This document shows, in pieces, positions 17,753 to 26,565 of a stretch of DNA of 64,000 nt (position 1 is its first letter; every line of letters begins with the position of its first letter). Both the position numbers and the translations under genes were made by a program. The DNA is from Haliea alexandrii (lineage in GTDB: Bacteria; Pseudomonadota; Gammaproteobacteria; Pseudomonadales; Halieaceae): the NCBI RefSeq assembly GCF_003719295.1, contig NZ_RFLW01000003.1, positions 124,001 to 188,000 of the forward strand, read 5' to 3'. The notes beneath the pieces were generated by a model. It made no database searches. It was not told the DNA's origin and worked only from the letters and a program-made list of their open reading frames with translations.

Positions 17753-18472
17753 ATGTCAATTTTCCGGCGCGCCACTGCGTTTCTTCTGCTTGCCGCCATG
17801 GCCATGCCCGGCCTGATCGGCGGCGATGTGCGTGCCGAAACCCTGCACGCATTGGAAGACGTGGTGGCGGCTGCCACCCGCGCGGCCACCGATGCCGCCC
17901 AGGCACAGGGCTACAGCGATCTGGAAATCAGCGCGCGGCCGCTGGACTCACGCCTGCGACTGCAGGCCTGCGCCGAGCCACTGGAAACGTTCAGTAGCCC
18001 CAATGCCAGCGTGCTGGGCCCGGTGAGCGTGGGCGTGCGCTGCGCCCAGCCCAGCGCCTGGACCCTGTATGTGCGCCTGGACGTCAGCACCCGCGCCACA
18101 CTGCCGGTACTCACCGACAACCTGCCCCGCGGCACAGTGATTAGCGAACGCGACCTCATCCTGGTGGAGCGCACCATCACCAACGCCACCGACGCCGTGA
18201 TCCTGGACCCGCAACAGGCGATCGGCCTCGAATTGGTTCGCCCGGCGCGCGCCGGCTCCACCCTGCGCCACAGCCAGTTGCGACCGCCCCAACTGATCGC
18301 CAGGGGCCAGACGGTCACACTCATCGCCGGCAGTGAGGGCCTGCAAGTGACGATGCAGGGACGCGCCATGGCCAACGCCGCCGCCGGGGACCGCCTGCTG
18401 GTGACCAATCTGGCGTCCGGCCGGCGAGTGGAGGGCATCGTCAGCGCCGATGGCAGTGTGCACATCCCGTGA
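17753..18472 (+). CDS. flgA: FlgA P-ring assembly chaperone
   Basis: Periplasmic chaperone for FlgI. The 239-residue precursor starts at ATG 17753 behind GGGAGG; the longer reading from 17702 would begin inside the promoter. The signal peptide is about residues 1-29. The C-terminal SAF-like domain (about 110-238) contains LPRGTVISERDLILVERTIT and LIAGSEGLQVTMQGRAMANA, typical FlgA. Divergent from flgB; upstream of flgMN. Confidence 0.95.
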   Translation: MSIFRRATAFLLLAAMAMPGLIGGDVRAETLHALEDVVAAATRAATDAAQAQGYSDLEISARPLDSRLRLQACAEPLETFSSPNASVLGPVSVGVRCAQPSAWTLYVRLDVSTRATLPVLTDNLPRGTVISERDLILVERTITNATDAVILDPQQAIGLELVRPARAGSTLRHSQLRPPQLIARGQTVTLIAGSEGLQVTMQGRAMANAAAGDRLLVTNLASGRRVEGIVSADGSVHIP

Positions 18473-18495
18473 GCGCGAGGAGATCACGCGTGTGC

Positions 18496-18522
18496 TAAAC
18501 TTTTCCGCGCTGCTGCCGCTAT
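18496..18522 (+). promoter_or_regulatory. sigma-28 (FliA) promoter of flgM
   Basis: TAAA (18496-18499), 15-base spacer, GCCGCTAT (18515-18522). Six of eight -10 bases match GCCGATAA. The predicted start is near 18529. flgM transcription by the sigma factor it inhibits is the known feedback arrangement. Confidence 0.85.
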
Positions 18523-18575
18523 ACCTATCAAGGCACCCGCACGTGCCCGCCATTCACTGACTGTGTGACACTGCC

Positions 18576-18884
18576 ATGGACCCAATCGACAACAATGCCA
18601 ACATCAAACCGTCGCGCGCCGGCGGTGATGCGCGCACGGGCGGCGTGGAACAGGCTGGACGCAGCGAAGCTGCCAGCAGCAAGCCAGTTGTTGAAGCCGA
18701 CGCGGTGACCATCACACGCATGGCAACAGACATGCTGCAGCTGGAAAACCAGTTGGCCGACGTGCCCGATGCCAACATGGAACGCGTGGAACAACTGCGC
18801 GCCGCCATCAGCGACGGCAGCTACAAGGTCGACCTGGAGCGCATTGTGAACAACCTGCTGCAGGCCGAGCAGGACCTCTCCTGA
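18576..18884 (+). CDS. flgM: FlgM anti-sigma-28 factor
   Basis: FlgM binds FliA and is secreted through the completed hook, releasing sigma-28 for late genes. The 102-residue protein has the family layout: a disordered N-terminal half (the exported signal) and a C-terminal FliA-binding helical half with DAVTITRMATDMLQLENQ and VEQLRAAISDGSYKVDLERI. No strong ribosome-binding site is visible. It ends two bases before the flgN start codon. Confidence 0.95.
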   Translation: MDPIDNNANIKPSRAGGDARTGGVEQAGRSEAASSKPVVEADAVTITRMATDMLQLENQLADVPDANMERVEQLRAAISDGSYKVDLERIVNNLLQAEQDLS

Positions 18885-18886
18885 CC

Positions 18887-19372
18887 GTGACCAGCGGTGA
18901 ATACCTTGCGCAGGCGCTGCGCGCCGAAATCACCGCGCTGGAAAACGTACTCACCCACCTTGAAGCTGAGCAACGGGCGCTGCGCGGCGCCGATGCGCAA
19001 CAGATAGAAAGCGCCGCCCGGGCGAAGGATGCGGCAGTCCGCGCGCTTTCCAGTCTGCAACAGCAACGGCCCACTGTGGCAGCCGAGTCGGCTGAGGGCG
19101 CTTCACCCAACCACGCGGATGGCGCGCTCTCGCGCCAGATTGCCGGGCTCGACAACAGTGCGGAAAACCGCGGCTTGCAGGCGCGCCTGATTGCACTTGG
19201 CGAGCAGTGCAGTGAGCTGAACGCAGCCAACGGCCTGCTGATAGACCGGCTGGCAGAGCACACCCGCAGTGCCCTGCGTGTATTGCGCCAGCAAGACGGC
19301 GATCCGCGGTTGTACTCGGGTACCGGCGGGGCCGACAGCACCAGAGACAGCCAAAGCCTCGGTAAAGCCTGA
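18887..19372 (+). CDS. flgN: FlgN export chaperone for FlgK and FlgL
   Basis: 161-residue, almost wholly helical cytosolic protein immediately after flgM, the normal place of flgN. It has the FlgN opening of a long amphipathic helix (LRAEITALENVLTHLEAEQR) and the conserved CSELNAANGLLIDRL segment about residues 109-123. The GTG at 18887 has no good ribosome-binding site and probably depends on coupling to flgM. Confidence 0.88.
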   Translation: MTSGEYLAQALRAEITALENVLTHLEAEQRALRGADAQQIESAARAKDAAVRALSSLQQQRPTVAAESAEGASPNHADGALSRQIAGLDNSAENRGLQARLIALGEQCSELNAANGLLIDRLAEHTRSALRVLRQQDGDPRLYSGTGGADSTRDSQSLGKA

Positions 19373-19390
19373 GCCGACCAGCCGAATAAC

Positions 19391-19404
19391 GTCAATTATT
19401 TGAC
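19391..19404. promoter_or_regulatory. FleQ-box-like enhancer upstream of the diguanylate cyclase gene
   Basis: GTCAATTATTTGAC, fitting GTCaNTAAAtTGAC at all but two central bases and keeping the perfect GTCA/TGAC arms. It lies about 140-155 bases before the sigma-54 promoter at 19544-19559, the normal range for an enhancer of a sigma-54 activator. Confidence 0.6.
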
Positions 19405-19409
19405 TGCCT

Positions 19410-19431
19410 GACCGGCATCTTCTTGCCGGTC
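19410..19431 (+). terminator. stem-loop after flgN
   Basis: GACCGGCA and TGCCGGTC form a perfect 8-base stem with a 6-base loop, 38 bases after the flgN stop. There is no T-tract, so termination is plausible but unproven. Confidence 0.45.
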
Positions 19432-19543
19432 GCCACGTAAACGGCGCTCTGTGGCATGTCACCGCCTGCACTTTATTCGTCGAAAACACGCCAAATTAGC
19501 TTGAAAATCGGCAAATCCCTGAAAAAATTCGACAAATAATTAT

Positions 19544-19559
19544 TGGCACGGCAATTGCT
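19544..19559 (+). promoter_or_regulatory. sigma-54 promoter of the diguanylate cyclase gene
   Basis: TGGCACGGCAATTGCT, a complete match to TGGCACG-N4-TTGCW. The predicted start is about base 19570, which favours ATG 19599 over ATG 19572 as the translation start. Confidence 0.9.
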
Positions 19560-19598
19560 TGTACCTGCTCGATGGACCTACACTCGAGCATTGACGCC

Positions 19599-20528
19599 AT
19601 GACCGACAGATCGCCGTTCACCCTTGTCAGCGACCGCGCCGCCAACCTGGCGACGTCTCCCGCCACGCCTCTGGCCGCGCCCATGGCGGACATCGAGGCC
19701 GCCGACCAGATACTGGGACTGTTCGATACCTTGATCGGTGAAGCAGACCAGACCGTCTTGCTGGAGCGCTTCCACCGCTGGGCCAGCCGCTGCGGGCTCG
19801 CCGACAGCCTGGGTTTTACCACCGCGGGCGATCAGCAGGAGCACATTTTCGGCGAGCAGCGCCACCACCGCGCACTCTATCAACTGGATATAGACGGAAA
19901 AACACTCGGCGCCGTGACCCTGTCACGTCGCCAGCGCTTCAGCGAAGCCGAATTAACGCTGCTGGAACGCGCCCTCGGCGGCCTGGCGCGCGCAGTACGC
20001 CTTGCGCAGCAGCTGGCCCACGCCCAGGTTACCGCCCTGCACGATGGGCTCACCGGGCTGTTGAACCGCCGGGCAATGGACGAGCGCCTGAGCCACGAGC
20101 TCCTGCTGGCCAAGCGCCATGGCAGTGCGCTGTCGTTGATGATTATCGACATCGACCACTTCAAGGACATCAACGACCAGCTTGGTCACCTCGTAGGTGA
20201 CGAAGTGCTGTGTCGCCTGGCTGAGTCGTTTCGTGGCTGTGTGCGCGAATCAGACCTCCTGTTTCGCCTCGGCGGGGACGAGTTCGCCATTCTGCTGCCA
20301 CGCACAGGGCTCAGTGGCGCAGCAGACGTGGCACGCAAAATACGCGAGACGGTAGAGCACCTCGCCGTGGGGCTCCCCACCCGCGCCGGTGAGGTGCTGC
20401 CGCGCCTGAGTATCGGCGTGGCCGACCTGCTCCCCGGTGATGACGACAAAGCGTTGATGCAGCGCGCCGACACACACCTGTACCACGCGAAGGCTCAGGG
20501 CCGGGGGCGGGTATGCATCAGCGTCTAG
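19599..20528 (+). CDS. GGDEF-domain diguanylate cyclase in the flagellar regulon
   Basis: Soluble 309-residue protein with an N-terminal GAF-like sensory region (about residues 30-145) and a C-terminal GGDEF domain (about 150-305) that would make c-di-GMP from two GTP. The active motif is intact (FRLGGDEF), as is the upstream substrate-binding DHFKDINDQLGH. RESD five residues before GGDEF is an RxxD inhibitory site, so product feedback is expected. No membrane segment is seen. It is transcribed from a consensus sigma-54 promoter with a FleQ-like box upstream, next to flgMN, so it is probably a flagellar-stage c-di-GMP source. The start was chosen from the promoter; 19572 would have a 2-base leader. 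The sensory ligand is unknown. Confidence 0.9.
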   Translation: MTDRSPFTLVSDRAANLATSPATPLAAPMADIEAADQILGLFDTLIGEADQTVLLERFHRWASRCGLADSLGFTTAGDQQEHIFGEQRHHRALYQLDIDGKTLGAVTLSRRQRFSEAELTLLERALGGLARAVRLAQQLAHAQVTALHDGLTGLLNRRAMDERLSHELLLAKRHGSALSLMIIDIDHFKDINDQLGHLVGDEVLCRLAESFRGCVRESDLLFRLGGDEFAILLPRTGLSGAADVARKIRETVEHLAVGLPTRAGEVLPRLSIGVADLLPGDDDKALMQRADTHLYHAKAQGRGRVCISV

Positions 20529-21003
20529 CGCGGCGCCGCAATGCCCCCGCGGTCCCGTCCACAAACGGCAACCTCTGGTTACGCAGTGACCTGCGCCGCC
20601 CGGCCCCCGCAAGTCAACCCGCACGTTCACTGCGGCGCCCCGCAACCGGCAGCGTTGCACGACCCGCCGTGCGCAGCTGGATGACCTGGACGCTATTTGG
20701 TGCGCTGCTGGTGACAACCGCGGCGGCAGGCCACGGTTTTCTCGCTACGGAACCCAAAGCGCCACCGGGGGCTGAGCCATCCCACCTTATAGCGGCGGCG
20801 ACTGAGCCACCCATACACACCGAGGTGCCGGCGCAGCGCGCCGAGCCCGCGAGCACCCTGCCCGCTCTGTATGCGCTGGAAGACACGCAACAGCAGCTAA
20901 TAACCCAGGTAGAGGCGATTCAGGCCTCCAACCGGGCATTACTCAGCCGCCTGGACCACCTGCAAGCCGCCATGGCCCCTGACGCCAATATGGCGCTGGC
21001 CGA

Positions 21004-21007
<4 letters not shown>
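20513..21007 (+). CDS. single-span membrane protein of unknown function
   Basis: I do not recognise a family. The 164-residue product has an Arg/Pro-rich cytoplasmic N-terminus (about 1-55), one transmembrane helix (about 57-77) and a C-terminal outside segment that ends in a short coiled-coil-like helix ([20 protein letters not shown]). Its ATG lies 16 bases inside the end of the diguanylate cyclase gene, so the two are probably translated together. Its stop overlaps the stop of the convergent SPOR gene in CTAG. A partner role for the cyclase or in the envelope is only a guess. The frame is supported by a credible membrane segment and the coupled start. Confidence 0.55.
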
Positions 21008-22137
<1,130 letters not shown>

Positions 22138-22256
22138 CCACCTTCCTTAAACACGGAATCCTGCGGATAAGGAGACACTATCCCGCCAGCCGGCGCAATG
22201 CTCCGTCCGGGGTATCGAGGTGGCGGTGCCCCGTTACCGAGGCACCGTTGTCGGCC

Positions 22257-24608
22257 TTAGAAGAATTTGCGCAGCGTGATACCCACGGTGCGAGGCTGGT
22301 TATTGCGGAAAGCAAGACGTGCACGACCACCACGCTCGCGATCGAAGGAGAGCTGGGCATTTTCATCGGTGACGTTATTCACATACACCACTGCTTCAAA
22401 TGTGCTCCAGATGATACCCGCACTCAGGTTCAGCTGCTCGTAAGCATCCAGCTCAAGGTCCACCGCGGTAACCTCGTTGCCCGTCGCGCCGCCAAAAGGC
22501 AGGCCGGAAACGAAGTTGCCCGCCCCTTCAACCTGGTCGCTGGGCTGGGTGAAGCGATCACCGACATGCTGCAGCACGGCGGATACGTACATCTCATCGG
22601 AACCAAAGGCATCAACCGGGAAGGTATAGGTTGCAGAGGCGGAAACCTGGAATTCAGGCACCGAAGCCAACCTGTTGCCGTCCTCCACACCGCCCAGCAC
22701 GGTGCCTTCGCTGTCGACCACGGTGGAATCGAATTCGGCTTCAAGCATGCTACCGGACAGCGTCAGCATCAGCAGCTCTGACGGGTATGCCACCAACTCC
22801 CACTCGACACCCAGGGTGTGCGCCTCGGGCACATTGAAGCTGATCCGCGATGAACAGGAGCCGGCGTCCAGGGTGACTTGCAAGTCCTCGATGTCGGTGT
22901 AGAAAATGGCCGCATTGAAGCGCACCCGCTCGAACTCGCTCTTGAAGCCCAACTCGTAGTTCCAGAGGGTTTCATCTTCATAGGACTGAAAGTTGCCGAA
23001 GGTTTGCAGGTCACCCGCATCGCACAGCGGTACGTTGAGCGGGTCGTTTACGCCGCCCAAGCGAAAACCCTGCGAGGCCTGCACGTTAACGGTCATGTCG
23101 TCGCTGACATCGTAGCTGACGAGCAGGCGGGGATTGAAGCCATCCGATGATGTGGAGTCCACCTGATCGTCACCGTTGGAGAACAGCCCGCCCGTGGTGA
23201 AACGACGCTCCTCCTCAAAATCGTAATAGCGCCCGCCCAATGTGACGTTCAAGCGATCGGTGACATCGTAGCTGACCTCACCAAACAGCGCGGTTTGCTC
23301 GATATCATAGGGCAAATCGGAATTGTAGGGTGAGTCCGGCCCATAGCCGTTGCTGACAGCCTCCGCTGTGCCCGCGCCCAACACTTGGTCGGTCACCACA
23401 TCGTACCCCGGCGTCGGCAGGCGCTGCGCATAGGTACGCTCGACGTCGGAATAGAAACCGCCGAACACCCAATTGAAGGCGCCATCGCTGTTGGACGCGA
23501 AGCGCAATTCGTGCGTCATTTGCTGTAAATCGGTGGTATCACGCAGATTCGAAGGCAGCAGCACCGCCGACTCGGGAAACCCGAGATCAACCGATACTGA
23601 GCCAGAGAGCGCACTGGCATCGCGGCTGGCGAGAATCTCGCGATCGACGTAGCTACCGGCATAGGTCACATCAACCGCGTCCAGGCTCCAATTGATGACC
23701 AGATCAGCGATCATCGTTTCGTCTTCGAACGCCTCATCCAAACGGAGGTACTGCTGACGCTCAGCGAGTTGCACGGGTGGACGAGTGGTGGTGTAGGGGT
23801 TGGCAAACAGGTTGTACACCTCTTCGCGGTTGAAACCGTCGGTTTCAATTTTCTGGAAAACCACGCGTGGTGTGATGGTGAGGTTGTCTGTAGGCTGCAC
23901 AGCAAGCGCTATGCGGCCGCCATATCGCCCACCGCTGTTAACGTCTTCGCTGATGCCTCCGCCTTCACGCAGGGCATCTACCCAGCCGCCATACTCCGTA
24001 CCATAGCCAACGACGCGCAAAGCGGCGCGATCGTTCATGGGGATGTTGATCATGCCTTTGAAGTGGCCACCCATATCACCGTCTTCAATGGTGTTGAGGT
24101 TGGCTTCGACAGACCCTTCAAGTGTTTCGAAATCAGGCTGGTTGGTAATGAAACGAATGGTCCCGCCCACAGAGCCCGAACCGAACAGGGTGCCCTGCGG
24201 GCCCCGCAGTGTCTCGACACGGTTCAAGTCATACAGATCGAGGTCGGGCGTGAACAGCGACAGCGAGATCACCGTCTCGTCGAGGTAAACCCCCACTTGC
24301 TCCTTGACCCCCGGCTGGTCGCGAACCACCTGGCCTGCCGATACGCCGCGAATGGACACCTGGCTCTGGCCCGGGCCGAGGTTCTGGATTGCCAAACCCG
24401 CCACATTGCGCGACAGGTCCTCCAGCGTGGTCGCACCCAGTCGGCGGATATCGGCCTCAGACTGGGCGTTGATGGAAAACGGGAGGTCCTGTGCCGAAAC
24501 CGCGCGTTTGGTTGCTGTCACCACCACTTCCTCCAGCTGAGCGAACGCGGTTACGGGCAGCACAGCGATGATAGCGGCGGCGAGCAGTGTTTTGCGGAAA
24601 GGGGTCAT
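22257..24608 (-). CDS. TonB-dependent outer-membrane receptor
   Basis: 783-residue outer-membrane transporter. The signal peptide is residues 1-23 (AFA cleavage), followed by a TonB-box-like LEEVVVTATKR. The plug domain (about 40-150) has VSIRGVSAGQVVRDQPGV and VETLRGPQGTLFGSGSVGGT. A 22-strand barrel follows, and the protein ends in the aromatic LRKFF typical of barrel assembly. The substrate cannot be told from sequence; no siderophore biosynthesis, ExbBD or catabolic partner is adjacent. It is a single gene. The ATG is preceded by AGAAGGA. Confidence 0.93.
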   Translation of the reverse strand: MTPFRKTLLAAAIIAVLPVTAFAQLEEVVVTATKRAVSAQDLPFSINAQSEADIRRLGATTLEDLSRNVAGLAIQNLGPGQSQVSIRGVSAGQVVRDQPGVKEQVGVYLDETVISLSLFTPDLDLYDLNRVETLRGPQGTLFGSGSVGGTIRFITNQPDFETLEGSVEANLNTIEDGDMGGHFKGMINIPMNDRAALRVVGYGTEYGGWVDALREGGGISEDVNSGGRYGGRIALAVQPTDNLTITPRVVFQKIETDGFNREEVYNLFANPYTTTRPPVQLAERQQYLRLDEAFEDETMIADLVINWSLDAVDVTYAGSYVDREILASRDASALSGSVSVDLGFPESAVLLPSNLRDTTDLQQMTHELRFASNSDGAFNWVFGGFYSDVERTYAQRLPTPGYDVVTDQVLGAGTAEAVSNGYGPDSPYNSDLPYDIEQTALFGEVSYDVTDRLNVTLGGRYYDFEEERRFTTGGLFSNGDDQVDSTSSDGFNPRLLVSYDVSDDMTVNVQASQGFRLGGVNDPLNVPLCDAGDLQTFGNFQSYEDETLWNYELGFKSEFERVRFNAAIFYTDIEDLQVTLDAGSCSSRISFNVPEAHTLGVEWELVAYPSELLMLTLSGSMLEAEFDSTVVDSEGTVLGGVEDGNRLASVPEFQVSASATYTFPVDAFGSDEMYVSAVLQHVGDRFTQPSDQVEGAGNFVSGLPFGGATGNEVTAVDLELDAYEQLNLSAGIIWSTFEAVVYVNNVTDENAQLSFDRERGGRARLAFRNNQPRTVGITLRKFF

Positions 24609-24715
24609 GGCAAGCGTCCTTCTGTTTTTATGGGTATGCCAAGAGTCTAGTTGCTTACCCCAAAAGTTGAAGGAAACAGAAGTGTTACAATTTCACCGAA
24701 TTCGCGCGGACTGTT
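24609..24715. other. upstream region of the TonB-receptor gene
   Basis: A 107-base gap, more AT-rich than its surroundings. On the minus strand TTCAAC, 16 bases, TAGACT could serve as a weak promoter. No Fur-box-like 19-base palindrome was recognised. Confidence 0.3.
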
Positions 24716-25249
24716 TCACTCCTGCGGCCGCGAATGACCGATCAACTCGGGAATCGGCACATCGCGGCGTCCCTGCTCTGCAAGGTCATCGGCAATCGCC
24801 TGCAACGAGGGGCCGGGCTGCGGCATCACGCCCTCGGGGCGCAGCGGTTCACCACACTCGCTGCAGGCCAACAACGGCCGAGTGACCTTACCGCAACTGC
24901 GGTGCACGTACTGCAGGGGAACGCCCTCCTCCCCTGTCATCCAGTCGTCGCCCCAGCGGGCAAGGCTCATGAGAACCGGATACAGGCCCAGTCCCTTGCG
25001 CGTAAGACGGTACTCATGACGCAGGGGCCGTTCGTTATAGGGCACCTTCACCAGCACCCCCTGTTCCACCAGTTTGCTGAGGCGTTCGGAGAGCCGATGC
25101 CGCGTGATGCCGAGATTGTGTTGAAACTGTTCGAAGCGCCGCGTACCCAGAAAGGCATCGCGCAGGATCAGCAGTGTCCAGCGCTCACCCACCACCGACA
25201 GCGCGCGCGCCACGGAACACAACTGCTGATCAATCTCGGTCCAACGCAT
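24716..25249 (-). CDS. HxlR-family transcriptional regulator with C-terminal zinc-ribbon-like motif
   Basis: 177 residues. The winged helix of the HxlR/MarR-like family covers about 5-105, with the conserved ALSVVGERWTLLILRDAFLG and RLTRKGLGLYPVLMSLARWG. A C-terminal extension carries CGKVTRPLLACSECGEPL; three cysteines in C-x10-CxxC spacing, plus possibly a His, suggest metal binding. The ATG at 25249 has GGGGGA nine bases upstream, better than ATG 25267. It is divergent from the M24 peptidase gene, so it may control it. The effector is unknown. Confidence 0.88.
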   Translation of the reverse strand: MRWTEIDQQLCSVARALSVVGERWTLLILRDAFLGTRRFEQFQHNLGITRHRLSERLSKLVEQGVLVKVPYNERPLRHEYRLTRKGLGLYPVLMSLARWGDDWMTGEEGVPLQYVHRSCGKVTRPLLACSECGEPLRPEGVMPQPGPSLQAIADDLAEQGRRDVPIPELIGHSRPQE

Positions 25250-25341
25250 CGCCCTTTCCCCCTGCATGCCCTGCAGTTATGATTCCACCTAACGGCGGTG
25301 AGCATAAACGACCGCCTCGCGAACGCCAATGAGGAGATTCC
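25250..25341. other. divergent HxlR/M24 promoter region
   Basis: The 92-base gap has the interrupted palindrome CTGCATGCCCTGCAG around 25262-25276 and a plus-strand TATGAT at about 25279-25284 that could be the -10 of the peptidase gene. The -35 is weak. Confidence 0.35.
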
Positions 25342-26547
25342 ATGACTCGAGGTATCGGCGGCTCTGACGCCGCCACTGAACTCGCCCGACTGCAGGATAT
25401 GAGCGTCGGCGCAGAACCCATCGGCGACGCTGAGTTTGCGGCGCGGCTGCAGCGCGCCCAGCAGCTGATGCAGGCTGCGGGGCTGGATGCCCTGTACCTG
25501 AATGCCGGCACCAACCTGCTGTATTTCACCGGGACGCGCTGGTCGCCCAGCGAGCGCATGGTGGGGGCCTTGATTCCGGCGCAGGGCGCGCCACGCTATA
25601 TCGCACCGGCGTTCGAACTGGGCACGCTGCAGGGCTTTCTGCGAGTGGCAGGCGACGTGCACTGCTGGGAAGAGCATGAAAGCCCCTACCGGCTCTGTGC
25701 ACAGCTGCTGGAAGACATGCAGGTCACGACGCTGGGCGTGGATGAATCCGCGCAGTTCTTCATCGTCGATGGCCTGCAACAGGCTGCAGCCCAGTGCCGC
25801 GTGCAAAGTGCCACGCCGATTACCGCCGGCTGTCGCATGCAGAAGTCAGCGGCGGAGCTGGCCCTGATGCAGCGCGCCAAGGATATGACACTGGAGGTGC
25901 ACCGCGCGGTGGCACGTATCCTGCGCCCGGGCATTACCACCGGCGAGGTGACCGCCTTCATCCACGAGGCGCACAAGCGTGTCGGGGCACCCGCAGGTTC
26001 GTATTTCTGCATTGTGCTCTTCGGTCCGGATAGCGCGTTCCCGCACGGTGTTGCACAGCCCAAGGCGCTGGACGAGGGCGATATGGTGTTGATCGACACC
26101 GGCTGCCAGTTGCACGGCTACATTTCCGACATTACACGCAGCTACGTGTTGGGTGAACCCAGCGCGCAACAGCGTGAGATCTGGAACCTGGAAAAAGCCG
26201 CGCAGCAGGCGGCATTCGAGGCGGCGCAGATAGGTGCCAGTTGCGGCAGCGTGGATGACGCCGCACGCGCCGTACTGGCCGCCGGTGGACTGAGCCCCGA
26301 CTACCAGTTACCCGGACTGCCCCACCGCACCGGCCACGGCATCGGCCTGGACATTCACGAGTGGCCCTACCTGGTGCGCGACAACAGCACACCGCTGGCG
26401 CCCGGCATGTGTTTCAGCAATGAGCCGATGATCTGTGTGCCGGGTGCGTTTGGCGTGCGCCTTGAAGACCATTTCTACATGACGGAAAACGGGCCGCGCT
26501 GGTTTACCCAGCCGGCCCGTTCCGTGGACGACCCTTTCGGGTCGTGA
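25342..26547 (+). CDS. M24-family metallopeptidase (Xaa-Pro dipeptidase-like)
   Basis: 401-residue protein with a creatinase-like N-terminal domain (about 30-165) and a pita-bread catalytic domain (about 170-390). The five metal ligands are recognisable: Asp in LIDTGCQLHGY, Asp in ISDITR, His in HRTGHGIGLDIHE, Glu in FSNEPMI and Glu in VRLEDHF. It therefore should be a dinuclear metal aminopeptidase or prolidase, probably on X-Pro dipeptides; the exact substrate is open. The ATG follows GAGGAGA. Divergent from HxlR and convergent with isocitrate lyase. Confidence 0.92.
   Translation: MTRGIGGSDAATELARLQDMSVGAEPIGDAEFAARLQRAQQLMQAAGLDALYLNAGTNLLYFTGTRWSPSERMVGALIPAQGAPRYIAPAFELGTLQGFLRVAGDVHCWEEHESPYRLCAQLLEDMQVTTLGVDESAQFFIVDGLQQAAAQCRVQSATPITAGCRMQKSAAELALMQRAKDMTLEVHRAVARILRPGITTGEVTAFIHEAHKRVGAPAGSYFCIVLFGPDSAFPHGVAQPKALDEGDMVLIDTGCQLHGYISDITRSYVLGEPSAQQREIWNLEKAAQQAAFEAAQIGASCGSVDDAARAVLAAGGLSPDYQLPGLPHRTGHGIGLDIHEWPYLVRDNSTPLAPGMCFSNEPMICVPGAFGVRLEDHFYMTENGPRWFTQPARSVDDPFGS
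26528..26545. terminator. stem-loop between M24 peptidase and isocitrate lyase genes
   Basis: ACGACCC and GGGTCGT form a perfect 7-base stem; the 4-base loop reads GAAA on the minus strand, a stable GNRA tetraloop. It covers the end of the peptidase gene and lies 20 bases past the isocitrate lyase stop. There is no T-tract on either side, so it may be a bidirectional or 3'-end protecting hairpin. Confidence 0.45.
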
Positions 26548-26565
26548 GGGTGTTCGGCCTGACGC

